A stretch of 64,000 nucleotides of DNA from Thinopyrum elongatum (GCA_011799875.1 CM022303.1:298108362-298172361); one strand, 5' to 3'. Shown: positions 1-11,991, numbered from the stretch's first letter. Notes: a model not told the origin generated them from the letters alone. Program-made: numbers and translations.

Positions 1-146
1 CCTTTAACCTCGGTCGTCATGGAGGTTTTCAATGTGTCCATAGCCGCATTGAACTCCTCACGAGAGACCGAGGATCCCCCATCGGCCGTAGGCAAGGACG
101 GACTGACACCAGGGTGCTCCTCCCCCTTGTCTATGGTGTCACCCAT
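1..146 (-). CDS. gag: N1 gag, N-terminus only
   Basis: An ATG at 146-144 opens 48 codons that run off the window edge without a stop. The product begins MGDTIDKGEEHPGVSPS and later contains SREEFNAAMDTLKTSM. It starts about 40 bases after the initiator-Met primer site, where the first gag codon of an LTR retrotransposon is expected. An acidic, Ser/Pro-rich start followed by a helical stretch is usual for plant gag N-termini. The retrotransposon capsid core and zinc knuckle would lie outside the window, so the assignment rests on position. Confidence 0.6.
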   Translation of the reverse strand, partial: MGDTIDKGEEHPGVSPSLPTADGGSSVSREEFNAAMDTLKTSMTTEVK

Positions 147-197
147 AATCTTCGGACGGTAAAGTCCTTAATAAAGAGACGAGGCTCTGATACCAAT

Positions 198-1760
198 TGA
201 AAGGATCGATATGGTTGACTAGAGGGGGGGGGGGTGAATAGGTAACTAACAATTTTTAGCTTTTCTTGACCAAATTAAACTTAGCATCAAAATAGGTTGT
301 CTAGATGTGCAACTAGGTGAGCAACCTATAAGATGCAACAACAACAAGCACACAAGCAAGAAAGGGATACAACACAATAAAAGCTTGCTCAAGTAAAGGT
401 AAGAGATAACCAAGAGTGGAGCCGGTGAAGACGAGGATGTGTTACCGAAGTTCCTTCCCTTTGAGAGGAAGTACGTCTCCGTTGGAGCGGTGTGGAGGCA
501 CAATGCTCCACAAGAAGCCACTAGGGCCACCGTATTCTCCTCACGCCCTCACACAATGCGAGATGCCGTGATTCCACTATTGGTGCCCTTGAAGGCGGCG
601 ACCGAACCTTTACAAACAAGGTTGGGGCTATCTCCACAACTTAATTGGAGGCTCCCAACGACACCACGAAGCTTCACCACAATGGAATATGGCTCCACGG
701 TGACCTCAACTGTCTAGGGTGCTCAAACACCCAAGAGTAACAAGATCCGCAAGGGATTAGTGGGGGGAATCAAATTTCTCTTGGTGGAAGTGTAGATTGG
801 GGCCTTCTCAACCAATCCCTAGAAAATCAATGAGTTTGATTGGCTAGGGAGAGAGATCGGGCGAAAATGGAGGTTTGAGCAACAATGGAGCTTGGGGAGG
901 GAAGAGGTGGTATTCTTGGGGAAGAAGACCCCCTTTATATAGTGGGGGAAAAGATCCAACCGTTATCCCCTCTCTCAGCCCGCGCGGCGCGGAACTACCG
1001 CAAAGAGCCGCTGTACTACTGCAAAGGGTTGCCGTACTACCGCTAGCGCGGTAGTGACAAGGTGAGGGCCTGTTGCACAGGGCAATGAGCGGTAGAACCG
1101 CCGGAGCGGTACTACTGCGTGCCCCTACGGTACTACCATAAGGCAGGGCTCAACTGGCGCGGGAAATGCACAGACGTAATAAATTACTTCTGTAACTACT
1201 TCCGCTGAGTTGGGAGCTGTGCAAAAATCCGGCATGGTACTACCGCTCACAGGGAGCGGTACTACCGCGTAGGGACGGATGTAAAAAATTACATCCGCGC
1301 CTACTTCCGCATGCGTCAGCGTCAGGGCTGGAGACAGTGGTACTACCGCTCACCAGAAGCGGTACTACCGCTGGACCCTGTAGTACTACCGCTCCCTGGA
1401 GCAGTACTACCGCACGCCACAGAAGCTTTAGCATTTGGAAGCCCACATATTGCATAGACATGGATAGCCAGATGGTGCTCCATCGAAGCGAAGGAAAGGT
1501 GGTGCAAAGGAACAGATGTGTACGTGTTGATTCCACCCTAACCTTTCCGAAGCGGACCCCCTCTTAATAGTACGGCTTTCCTACGACTCAAATCCACCGA
1601 AAAGAAACGTAGAGAACAACCATCTTCGATAGGCTCCGAGGGGCACCGAATCATCTTGTGCCTAGACATGAGATATCTGAAATGCTCAATGCACACGATT
1701 AGTCCGGAAAAACATTGTCATCAATCACCAAAATCACTTAGGGAGAAATATGCCCTTACA
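198..1760 (-). repeat. N1 5' LTR (1563 bp) rich in palindromic GCGGTAGTACCGC words
   Basis: Complete LTR bounded by TG at 1760 and CA at 198 on the minus strand. A TATATAAAGG box lies at 933-941 on the minus strand, a plausible core promoter. Between about 1000 and 1420 the LTR contains many copies of GGTAGTACCGCT and its complement AGCGGTACTACCGC, several in inverted pairs. A G-run at 225-234 lies near the LTR end. Short open frames across this LTR show no protein similarity that I recognise. Confidence 0.8.
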
Positions 1761-3349
1761 GTACGGCACCTCCGCGTTTAGCACATGTTCAGCTCGATGA
1801 CGTCCTCGCCTTCTCGATCCAGCAAGAGAGGCAAAGTAGTAGATGAGTTCCGGCAGCACGACGGTGTGGTGACGGTGGTGGTGAAACTATTCCGCAGGGC
1901 TTTGCCAAGCACAACGGACGTGGACGGAGGAGGAACTAGAACTAGAGGGAGAGGGGGTGCCGCACACGGCTTGGGAATCATGGTGTGTGTTGCCCCCTCC
2001 CCTCCTCACATATATATAGGTGGATGGGGGAGAGGAGGCTGCCTAGGGCGCCCCCAAGGGGGCTGGTGGCCAGCCCTAGGGCGCCTACCGTAGGCGCCCC
2101 TGCCCTTCCTTCCTAGGCGCGTGGGAGAAGGGCAGGAGGGGAGGCCCCCCCTTTCCTTTCCTTGAGCGAGGAGAAAGGCAGGAGTGGCTAGCCCCTCCTC
2201 TTTCCTTCCCCTAGGGCCGGCGGCCAGGATGGGGGCGTGCCAGCCCCCTTGTGGGCTGGTGTGCTCCCTCCCCTTGGCCCATTTAGGCCCAATAACTCCC
2301 GTGGCCTTCCCAGAACCCCTTCCAGTGATCCGATAAATACCTGGTGCATTCTGAAACCTTTTCGGGGACCAAATACTATCATCCTATATATCGATCTTTA
2401 CCTCCGGACCATTCCGGAGCTCCTTGTCATGTCCGTGATCTCAACAAGGACTCCGAACAACATTCGGTCACCAACTCATATAATACTATATCGTCAACGA
2501 ACGTTAAGCGTGCAGACCCTACGGGTTCAAGAATAATGTAGACATGACCGAGACGCTTCTCCGGTTAATAACCAATAGCGGGACCTGGATGCCCATATTG
2601 GTTCCTACATATTCTATGAAGATCTTTATCGGTCGAACCTTTATGACAACATACGCAGTTTCCTTTGTCTGTCGGTATGTTACTTGCCTAAGATTCGATC
2701 GTCGGTATATCCATACCTAGTTCAATCTCATTACCGGCAAGTCTCTTTACTCGTTCTGTAATACATCATCTTGAAACTAACTCCTTAGTCACTTTGCTTG
2801 CAAGCCCTTTGTGATGCTGTATTACCGAGAGGGCCCAGAGATACCTCTTCATCATACGGAGTGACAAATCCCAATCTCGATTCACGCCAACTCAACAGAC
2901 ACCTTCAGAGATACCTGTAGAGCACCTTTATGATCACCCAGTTACGTTGTGACGTCTGATACCAAACAAGGTATTCCTCCGGTATCCGGGAGTTGCATGA
3001 TCTCATGGTCGAGGGAATATGTACTTGACATTAAGAAAGCAGTAGCAATAAATTGAACGATCATATGCTATGCTAACGGATGGGTCTTGTCCATCACATC
3101 ATTCTCCTAATGATGTGATCCCGTTATCAAGTGACAACACATGTCTATGGTCAGGAAACCTTAACCATCTTTTGATCAACGCGCTAGTCTAGTAGAGGCT
3201 CACTAGGGACATGGTATTTGTTTATGTATCCACACATGTATTTAAGTTTCCGGTCAATACAATTCTAGCATGAATAATAAACCTTTATCATGATTAAGGA
3301 AACATAATAATAACCACTTTATTATTGCCTCTAGGGCATATTTCCAACA
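1761..3349 (-). repeat. Angela 3' LTR (distal end interrupted by N1)
   Basis: Read on the minus strand it starts TGTTGGAAATATGCCCTAG at 3349, the start I recognise for Angela/WIS LTRs, and runs to 1761, where N1 begins. The matching segment of the right LTR continues about 185 bp further before its CA end at 45006, so that piece should lie outside the window beyond N1. A minus-strand TATATATATG box lies near 2010-2025. Over about 440 comparable bases I count about 26 differences from the right LTR. Confidence 0.92.
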
Positions 3350-3361
3350 GTCTCCCACTTG
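3350..3361 (-). other. Angela polypurine tract
   Basis: The minus strand reads AAGTGGGAGAC directly before the 3' LTR start. This is where plus-strand DNA synthesis is primed in LTR elements. Confidence 0.85.
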
Positions 3362-3382
3362 CACTAGAGTCAATAATCTAGA

Positions 3383-3736
3383 TTACATAGTAATGAATCT
3401 AACACCCATGGAGTCTTGGTGCTGATCATGTTTTGCCCGCGGAAGAGGTTTAGTCAACGGGTCTGCCACATTCAGATGCGTATGTACTTTGCAAATTTCT
3501 ATGTCTCCATCCTTGACCTTTTCATGAATGGAGTTGAAGCATCTCTTAATGTGTTTGGTTCTCTTGTGAAACCTGGATTCCTTAGATAAGGTAATTGCTC
3601 TAGTGTTGTCACAAAAGATTGTCATTGGACCCGATGCACTGGGTGTTACACCCAGATTAGATATGAACTCCTTCATCCAGACTCCTTCATGCGCTGCTTC
3701 CGAAGCAGCTATGTACTCCGCTTCACACGTAGATCC
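3383..3736 (-). pseudogene. pol: Angela RNase H C-terminus (detached by element A)
   Basis: This is the last ~117 codons of the Copia polyprotein. Visible motifs are CEAEYIAASEAAHEGVWM, FCDNTRAITLSKESRFHKR, and near the end LNVADPLTKPLP, the standard end of Copia RNase H with conserved E, D and D positions. The frame ends in a stop at 3383. The upstream half of the domain is 23 kb away, at 26804-27343. Both halves are flanked by GATCC, which shows they were once continuous. In Angela relatives this segment removes the RNA strand during reverse transcription. Confidence 0.9.
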
Positions 3737-5310
3737 TGATGCGGCTTGAGACTGCATCGGTATTTCCCCAAAGAGGAAGGGATGATGCAGTACAGCTACG
3801 GTAGGTATTTCCCTTAGTTAAGAAACCAAGGTATCAATCCAGTAGGAGAACCAAGCAACACTATGTAAATGGTACCTGCACACAAAGAACAAATCCTCGC
3901 AACCCAACGCATAAGAGGGGTTGTCAATCCCTCCTCGGTAAAAAGATAGATTGTTTTGTATGTGTTTGGATAAATAGATCTGAATAATACGCAAAATGAA
4001 AAATGCAAATAAAAAGTGCAGCAAAGTATTTTTGGGTTTTTGGAATAATAGGTCTGAAAACAAATGCGACAAAAAATAGATCGAAAAGCAATATGATAAA
4101 AGATAGACCCGGGGCCCGAAGATTTCACTAGTGGCTTCTCTCGAGAAAATAGCACACGGTGGGTAAACAGATTACTGTTGGGTAATTGATAGAAGATCGA
4201 ATAATTATGATGATATCCAAGGCAATGATCAATATATAGGCATCACATCCAAGATTAGTAGACCGACTCCTGCCTGCATCTACCACTATTACTCCACACA
4301 TCGACCGCTATCCAGCATGCATCTAGTGTATTAAGTTCATGGAGAAATGGAGTAATGCAATAAGAACGATGACATGGTGTAGACAATATCTATTCATGTA
4401 GGAATAGACCCCATCTTGTTATCCTTAATAGCAACGATACATGTGTGCCTCTCTGCCCCTTCTGTCACTGGGAGAGGACACCGCAAGATCGAACCCATCA
4501 CAAAACACCTCTTCCCATGGCAAGAAAAATCGATCTAGTTGGCCTAACTAAACCAAAGATTCGAAGAAGAAATACGAGGCTATAAATAATCATGCATATA
4601 AGAGATCAAAGAAAACTCAAATAATATTCATGGATATAGATCTGATCATAAACTCAAAGTTCATTGGATCCCAACAAACACACCGCAAAAAGAGTTACAT
4701 CAAATAGATCTCCAAGAGACCATTGTATTGAGAAGCAAAAAGAGAGAAGAAGCCATCTAGCTACTGCCTATGGACCCTTAGGTCTATGGTGGACTACTCA
4801 CGTATCATCGTAGAGGCACCAATGAAGATGATGAACCCCTCCGTGATGGTGTAGATTGGATCTCGTGGTTCTGGAACTTGCGACGGCTGGAATTATGTTT
4901 CGTCTGCTCCCCTAGGGTTTCTGGAATATTTGGGAATTTATAGAGCTGAGAGGCGATGCAACGGAGCTATGTGGGCCCCACCACCCATCAGGGCGCGCTT
5001 GGGCCTCCTTGCGCGCCCTGGTGGGTTATGGTCCCCACGGGCCTTCCCTCGTCCACTTCCTTGGCTCCCAAGTTGTCTTCTGGTCCAAAAAAATCTCCAA
5101 AAAGTTTCACTGCATTTGGACTCCGTTTGGTACTGGTATTCTGCGAAGTAAAAAACAAGCAAAAAACAGCAACTGGCACTAGGCACTATGCCAATAGGTT
5201 AGTCCCAAACAAATGATATAAATTTGCTATAAAATGATTGTAAAACATCCAAGAATGATAATATAACTGCATGGAACAATAAAAATTATAGATACGTTGG
5301 AGACGTATCA
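3737..5310 (-). repeat. Element A 3' LTR (1574 bp)
   Basis: On the minus strand it starts TGATACGTCTCCAACGTATC and ends GTCTCAAGCCGCATCA. About 15 differences from the right LTR are seen in the first ~345 bases of the plus-strand reading, so divergence is near 4%. Apparent small ORFs in it have no recognisable product. Confidence 0.92.
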
Positions 5311-6107
5311 GCATCCCCGAGCTTAATTACAGCTCGTCCTCGAGTAGGTAAATGATAAAAACAGAATTTTTGATGTGGAACGCTGCCTAACATGTTCATC
5401 ACATATTCTTTTCTTTTGTAGCATGGACATTTGGACTTTTAGATGGTTCAAAGCAATAGTCTATATTTGACATGATAACTTCAATACTCAAGCATATGAA
5501 CAAGCAACCATGTCTTCCAAAAAATCAACACTAAAGAAAGTTATCCCTAGCCCATCATGCTCAGTCATTGATCCATTCATGAAACACACTCGAATATTAG
5601 CTACATCCAATGCACAAGTATGACCATAGTGCTCCCTAGTTGGTGCTTTATAAGAGAAGGTGGAGACTCAAATGAAAATCAAAATTGCATAAAGTAAATA
5701 GAAAAGCCCTTCACAGAGGGAAGTAGGGATTTGTAGAGGTGCCAGAGCTCAAAGCTTAAATTGAGAGATAGATTTTTTTGACAGGCATGCTTTTTCCCGT
5801 CAATGAAAATGACCGAGTAATTCCCAACACTTTCCATGCTAGATACATCATAGGCGGTTCCCAAACAGAAAATAAAGTTTATTCCTTTTTCCACCATTCT
5901 TTCACACTCCACGGCTAGCCGTATCCACGGGTACCGTCCATACCAACACTTTCCAAGGAATTTATTATTTGACAACTTAAAGTAAATTTCTTTTTCATTT
6001 CGGGACTAGACATCCCTATTACTGCCATACTCTCGTGCAATGACAAGTGAATAAACACTCATCTTGAGAATAACACATCTAGCAAGGAAAATATTGACCA
6101 CCCCCTG
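5311..6107 (-). other. Element A 3' internal non-coding region
   Basis: It begins with the purine tract of A. A block at about 5690-5975 resembles element C at 49230-49480 (shared words GAGGTGCCAGAGCTC and the stretch around GGCTAGCCG). This block is followed by the ATAAACACTCATC-type segment also present in C and E. I see no intact gene. A minus-strand frame at 5679-5975 may be an old coding remnant, but I do not recognise it. The region ends at the CCCTG target site of element B. Confidence 0.7.
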
Positions 6108-7686
6108 TGCTACTTCTTGAGCTTGCGTTGGTTTTTCCCCTGAAGAGGAAAGGGTGATGCAGAAAGTAGAGATAAGTATTTCCCTCAGTTTGAGAACCAA
6201 GGTATCAATCCAGTAGGAGGTACACGCAAGTCTCCAATCTATGCACGTGCACAAACAATCAAACACTTGCACCCAACGCGATAAAGGCGTTGTCAATCCC
6301 TTCACGGTCACTTGCAAGGATGAGATCTGATAGAGATAGATATAAAAGATTACTAAAATGTAAAACAAAATAAAAGTAAATAAATTGCAGCAAGGTATTT
6401 TTGGGTTTTTGGTTTATAGATCTGAAAATATATGATGGAAAATTGACCCGGGGGCCATAGGTTTCACTAGAGGCTTCTCTCTTGAAAGAAAACATACGGT
6501 GGGTGAACAAATTACTGTCGAGCAATTGATAGAAAAGCGCAAAGCTATGACGATATCCTAGGCAATGATTATGAATGTAGGCATCATGTCCGTGTCAAGT
6601 AGACCGGCTCCTGCCTGCATCTACTACTATTACTCCACACACACACATCGACCGCTATCCAACATGCATCTAGAATATTAAGTTCATAAGAATGGAGTAA
6701 CGCCTTAAGTAAGATGACATGATGTAGAGGGATAAACTCAAGCAATATGATGAAAACCCCATCTTTTTATCCTTGATGGCAACAATACAATACGTGCCTC
6801 GCTACCCCTACTTTGTCACTGGGTGAGGACACCGCAAGATTGAACCCAGAACTAAGCACCTCTCCCATTGCAAGAAGAACCAATCTAGTTGGCCAAACCA
6901 AACCGATAATTCGAAGAGAAATACAAAGATATCAAATCATGCATATAAGAATTCAGAAAAGACTCAAATAATATTCATAGATAATCTGATCATAAATCCA
7001 TAATTCATCGGATCTCGACAAACACACCGCAAAAGAATATTACATCGGATAGATCTCCAAGAACATTGTATTGAAGATCAAAGAGAGAGAAGAAGCCATC
7101 TAGCTACTAGCTATGGACCCCTAGGTCTGTGGTAAACTAGTCACGCTTCATCGAAAGGGCAATAGGGTTGATGTAGAAGCCCTCCGTGATCGAATCCCCC
7201 TCTGGCAGGGTGCCAGAAAAGGCCCCAAGATGGGATCTCACGGGAACAGAAGGTTACGGCGGCGGAAAAGTATTTTTGGTGGACGCTTCTGGTCGTTTGG
7301 GAATATTTTGGAATTTATAGTGCTGGTTTTAGGGTTACGGGACTCCCGAGGGGCCCACAAGCTAGGGGGAAGCCCCCCCTAGGGCGCGCCCCGAGGGCTT
7401 GTGGAGTCCTCGGGACTCTTCTAGCCCTCTCTCCAAGTTACGTGGGTGTCTTCTGGTCCAAGAAAAATCATCGCGAAAGTTTTATTCCGTTTGGACTCCA
7501 TTTGATATTCCTTTTCTGTAAAACTCAAAAACAAGGAAAAAAACAGAAACTAGCACTGGGCTCTAGGTTGATAAGTTAGTCCCAAAAATAATATAAAATA
7601 GCATATTAATGCATATAAAAAATCCAAAACAGATAATATAATAGCATGGAACGATAAAAAATTATAGATACGTTGGAGACGTATCA
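6108..7686 (-). repeat. Element B 3' LTR (1579 bp)
   Basis: It starts TGATACGTCTCCAACGTATC on the minus strand at 7686 and ends at 6108 (plus-strand start TGCTACTTCTTGAGCTTGCG). By eye there are about 11 differences from the right LTR over ~400 bases, near 2.7%. Confidence 0.92.
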
Positions 7687-8377
7687 AGCATCCGCAAGCT
7701 TAATTCCTACTCGTCCTCGAGTAGGTAAATGATAAAAACAGAATTTTTGATGTGGAATGCTACCTAACATATTTATCCATGTAATCTTCTTTATTGTGGC
7801 ATGAATATTCAGATCCATAAGATTCAAAACAAAAGTTTAATATTGACATAAAAACAATAATACTTCAAGCATACTAATAAAGCAATCATGTCTTCTCAAA
7901 ATAACATGGCCAAAGAAAGTTATCCCTACAAAATCATATTGTCTAGCTATGCTCCATCTTCATCACACAAAGTATTAAATCATGCACAACCCCGATGACA
8001 AGCCAAGCAATTGTTTCATACTTTTGATGTTCTCAAACTTTTTCAACTTTCACGCAATACATGAGCGTGAGCCATGGATATGACACTATAGGTGGAATAG
8101 AATATGGTGGTTGTGGAGAAGACAAAAAGAAGGAGAAAGTCTCACATCAACTAGGCATATTAACGGGCTATGGAGATGCCCATCAATATATATCAATGTG
8201 AGTGAGTAGGGATTGCCATGCATCGGATGCACTAGAGCTATAAGTGTATGAAAGCTCAAAAAGAAACTAAGTGGGTGAGCATCCAACTCGCTTGCTCACG
8301 ATGACCCAGGGCAATTTGAGGACGCCCATCATTGGAATATACAAGCCAAGTTCTATAATGAAAAATTCCCACTAGTA

Positions 8378-8491
8378 CTCCCTCCGTCCGAAAGAACTTG
8401 TCCCTCAAATTGATGTATCTAGCACCAAGTTAGTGCTAGATACATCCATTTGAGAGACAAGCTTGAGACATGTTTTTTCGTACAGAGGGAG
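8378..8491. mobile_element. Stowaway-type MITE (114 bp)
   Basis: Terminal inverted repeats begin CTCCCTCCGTCCGAAAGAAC on one side and CTCCCTCTGTACGAAAAAAC on the other. TA dinucleotides flank both ends (8376-8377 and 8492-8493). Its centre is a long stem whose arms contain GATGTATCTAGCAC and its complement. These are the hallmarks of Tc1/mariner-derived Stowaway elements. It has no coding capacity and sits in element B non-coding DNA, so it arrived after B or was carried in with it. Confidence 0.95.
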
Positions 8492-9559
8492 TATATTAAA
8501 GTGACAACATAGGAGACTCTCTATCATGAAGATCATGGTGCTACTTTGAAGCACAAGTGTGGTAAAAGGATAGTAGCATTGCCCCTTCTCTCTTTTCTCT
8601 CATTTTTTTTGTTTGGGCTTCTTTTGGCCTCTTTTATTTTTTGTAAAGTTTGGAGACTCATCCCAACTTGTGAGGGAATCATAGCTTCCATCATCCTTTC
8701 CTCACATGGGACAATGCTCTAATAATGATAATCATCACACTTTTATTTACTTACAACTCAAGAATTACAACTCGATTCTAGAACAAAATATGACTCTATA
8801 CGAATGCCTCCGGCGGTGTACCGGGATGTGCAATGATCAAGAGTGACATGTATAGAAAATATGAACGGTGGCCTTGCCACAAATACTATGCCAACTACAT
8901 GATCATGCAAAGCAATATGACAATGATGAAGCGTGTCATAATAAATGGAACGGTGGAAGTTGCATGGCAATATATTTCGGAATGGCTATGGAAATGCCAT
9001 AATAGGTAGGTATGGTGGCTGTTTTGAGGAAGGTATATGGTGGGTTTAATGCACCGGCGAGAATTGCGCGGTACTAGAGAGGCTAGCAATGGTGGAAGGG
9101 TGAGAGTGCGTATAATCCATGGACTCAACATTAGTGATAAAGAACTCACATACTTATTGCAAAAATTTATTAGCTATCGAAACAAAGTACTACACGCATG
9201 CTCCTAGGGGGATAGATTGGTAGGAAAAGACCATCGCTCATCCCCGACCGCCACTCATAAGGAAGACAATCAATAAATAAATCATGCTTCGACTTCATCA
9301 CATAACGGTTCACCATACGTGCATGCTACGGGAATCACAAACTTTAACACAAGTATTTCTACCAATCCACAATTAATCACTAGCATGACTCTAATATCAC
9401 CATCTTTATATCTCAAAACAAATGCAAGGAATCAAACTTCTAATAGTATTCAACGCTCTTTATATGAAAGTTTTTATTATATCCCTCTTGGATGCCCATC
9501 ATATTAGGACTAAATTCATAACCTAAGCAAATTACCATGCTGTTTAGAGACTCTCAAAA

Positions 9560-9690
9560 TAATATAAGTGAGGCATGAGAGTTCAACAATTTCTATAAAA
9601 TAAAGCCACCGCCGTGCTCTAAAAAGATATAAGTGAAGCACTAGAGCAAATTGCCTAGCTCAAAAGATATAAGTGAAGCACATAGAGTAT
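9560..9690. repeat. Degenerate short repeats around ATATAAGTGAAGCA
   Basis: At least three diverged copies of the word (a/g)ATATAAGTGA(a/g)GCA, each followed by a GAGAG or TAGAG word, at irregular spacing. Related copies occur in element A (about 23180-23410) and in C (about 50190-50250). Confidence 0.7.
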
Positions 9691-10600
9691 TCTAATAAAT
9701 CACAATTCATGCGTGTACCTCTCAAAAGGTGTGTACAGCAAGGATGATTGTGGCAAACTAAAAAGAAAATACTCATATCATACAAGACGCTCCAAGCAAA
9801 ACACATATCATGTGGTGAATAAAAATATAGCCTCAAGTAAATTTACCGATGGATTGAAGACGAAAGAGGGGATGCCATCCGGGGCATCCCCAAGCTTAGA
9901 TGCTTGGTTGTCCTTGAATATTACCTTGGGGTGCCTTGGGCATCCCCAAGCTTAGGCTCTTGCCACTCCTTATTCTGTTGTCCATCAAATCTTTACCCAA
10001 AACTTGAAAACTTCACAACACAAAACTCAACAGAAAAATCTCATAAGATCCGTTAGTATAATAAAATAAATCACCACTTTAGGTACTGTTGTGAACTCAT
10101 TATTTATTTATATTGGTGTAATATCTACTGTATTCCAACTTTTACATGGTTCATAACCCCCGATACTACCCATAGATTCATCAAAATAAGCAAACAACAC
10201 ATAGAAAACAGAATCTGTAAAAAACAGAACAGTCTGTGAAGATCTGAATTGTAGTCCTACTTCTGTAACTCCAAAAATTCTGAAAAATTAGGAAAACCTG
10301 GGAAATTTGTATATCAATCTTGCGTAAAAAATTCAGAGTTTTCGTCTCTTCTGTGAATTTTTAAAATTCTTTTACTAGATGCAAAAGTTTCTGTTTTTCA
10401 GCAAAATCAAATCAACTATCACCGTAGACCATCCCAAAGGTCTTGCTTGGATCAAACACTAATTAAAACACCAAAACACAACTACTACAGAGGTAATAAT
10501 GTGTATTTTCATAAAAACAGAAAAGAAAAATATTGGGTTGTCTCCCAACAAGCGATTTTCTTTAAAGCCTTTTAGCTAGGCATTGAGACTTCAATGATGC

Positions 10601-11432
10601 TCACATGAAAGATAATAATTGAAACACAAAGAGAGCATCATAAAACATGTCACAAACAAATTTAAGTCTAACATGCTTCCAATGCATAGGCATTTTATAA
10701 GCAATCAAATTAGCAATCCAATCAAGATCTAGCATATGCAAGGAAGAAGAAAGAAACAATAGCAATCTCAACATAACGAGAGGTAATTTAGTAACATGAA
10801 AATTTCTACAACCATATTTTCCTCTCTCATAATAATTACATGTAGGATCATAATCAAATTCAACAATATAACTATCACATAAAATATTATCTTCATGATC
10901 CACATGCATGCAAAGTTGACACTCTTCCAAAATTGTGGGATTATCATCAAATAAAGTCATGACCTCCTCAAACCCACTTTTATCAAAATTTTATCATTCT
11001 CCAAAGTAGTGCGATTATTATTACCTAGAGTTGACAATCTTCCAAACCCACTTTCAATATTATTGCAAACATTATTATCATGAGGCTTAAATAAATTTTC
11101 AAGATCATAAGAAGCATTATCACCCCAATCATGATCACTGCAATAAGTAGTGGACATAGCAAAATTAGCATCCCCAAGCTTGGGGTTTTGCATATTATTT
11201 GCACAATTGACATTAATAGAATTTACAATAACATCATTGCAATCATGCTTTCATTCAAGGAGCTATCGTGAATCACTTTATAAATTTCTTCTTGTAGCAC
11301 TTCATCACAATTTTCAGATTCACGAATTTCAAACAAAACTCCATAAAGATAATCTAGTGCACTCAACTCACTATCAATTGGTTCATCATAATTGGATCCT
11401 TTAAAAAGATTAGCAAGTGGATGAGGATCCAT
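10601..11432 (-). pseudogene. Element B ORF: unknown acidic protein, frameshifted
   Basis: The ATG at 11432 starts MDPHPLANLFKGSNYDEP, followed in other frames by KLGDANFAMSTTY, IESGFGRLSTLGNNNRTTLE, and a C-terminus ending KMPMHWKHVRLKFVCDMFYDALFVFQLLSFM split between frames. At least two frame changes (near 11220 and 10957) break it. The same protein type occurs in element C (51918-52890), which shares ESGFG..TL....TILE units, the SYIVEF motif and the M-H-R/W-K-x-VRLK ending. It lies near the 5' end of the element, where gag is expected, but I see no gag core or zinc knuckle. Function unknown. Confidence 0.6.
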
Positions 11433-11499
11433 AAACTTTTTGCTTCCTGATTTTCAATAAACACACAATTATACCAAGCGAATGAGCAAACAAACCAAG

Positions 11500-11972
11500 T
11501 GAGGGAGTCCTGGATTAGGGGGTCCTCGGGTGTCTGGTCTATTCGATATGGGCCGGACTGATGGGCCGTGAAGATAAAGCAGAAGACCATCCCCCGTGTC
11601 CGGGTAGGACTCGTATATGCGTGGACGGCAAGTTTGGTGTCCGGATGTATTATTTCCTTCTTCTGTAAACCGACTCTGTACAACCCTAGGCCCCTCCGGT
11701 GTGTATATAAACTGGAGGGTTTAGTCCGTAGAGGCAATCAGAATAATCATAGGCTAGACAGCTAGGGTTTAGCCATTACGATCTCGAGGTAGATCAACTC
11801 TTGTAACCCCTATACTCATCGAATACAATCAAGCAGGACGTAGGGTTTTACCTCCTTTAAGAGGGCCCGAACCTGGGTAAACATCGTGTCCCCCTTGTCC
11901 ATTGTTACCATCGATCCTTACACACACAGCTTGGGACCCCCTACCCGAGATCTGCCGGTTTTGACACTGACA
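11500..11972 (+). repeat. Fatima 5' LTR (473 bp)
   Basis: Starts TGAGGGAGTCC and ends TTTTGACACTGACA. A TATATAA box at 11704-11710 marks the likely sense promoter. Confidence 0.95.
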
Positions 11973-11991
11973 TTGGTGCTTTCATTGAGAG
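11973..11991 (+). other. Fatima primer binding site region
   Basis: TTGGTGCTTTCATTGAGAG follows the 5' LTR directly. This is the usual place for tRNA priming of minus-strand DNA. I do not assign the tRNA. Confidence 0.7.

Larger units (their letters stand above)
1..1760 (-). mobile_element. Element N1: 5' end of an LTR retrotransposon, cut by window start
   Basis: This is the 5' LTR, primer binding site and first gag codons of a minus-strand element whose body lies left of the window. The LTR starts TGTAAGGGCATATTTCTCCC at 1760 and ends TTTCA at 198. It is followed leftward by TTGGTATCAGAGC, an initiator-Met tRNA primer site, at about 184-197. Base 1761 onward is Angela LTR and begins GTACG, the likely 5 bp target duplication, because the other Angela LTR reads straight through GTACG at 45190. 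Superfamily is not certain; the visible gag residues are too few to decide between Copia and Gypsy. Confidence 0.8.
7687..10600 (-). other. Element B 3' internal non-coding region
   Basis: Starts with the purine tract of B. It is AT-rich, with no frame that I can support as a gene. It holds the Stowaway MITE, a cluster of ATATAAGTGAAGCA-like repeats (about 9560-9690), and two internal copies of the purine-tract sequence GCATCCCCAAGCTTAG at 9884-9899 and 9940-9955. It also has a block near 10207-10250 containing ACAGAATCTGT and GAACAGTCTGTGAAGAT that recurs in A and C. Confidence 0.75.

Noticed and set aside
5679..5975. Minus-strand ORF of 98 codons in element A
   Set aside because: Element C has the similar region without an open frame, so coding is not supported; kept only as a conserved block.
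9560..9690. CRISPR-like array
   Set aside because: Repeats are short, diverged and unevenly spaced, and the DNA is a plant retrotransposon.
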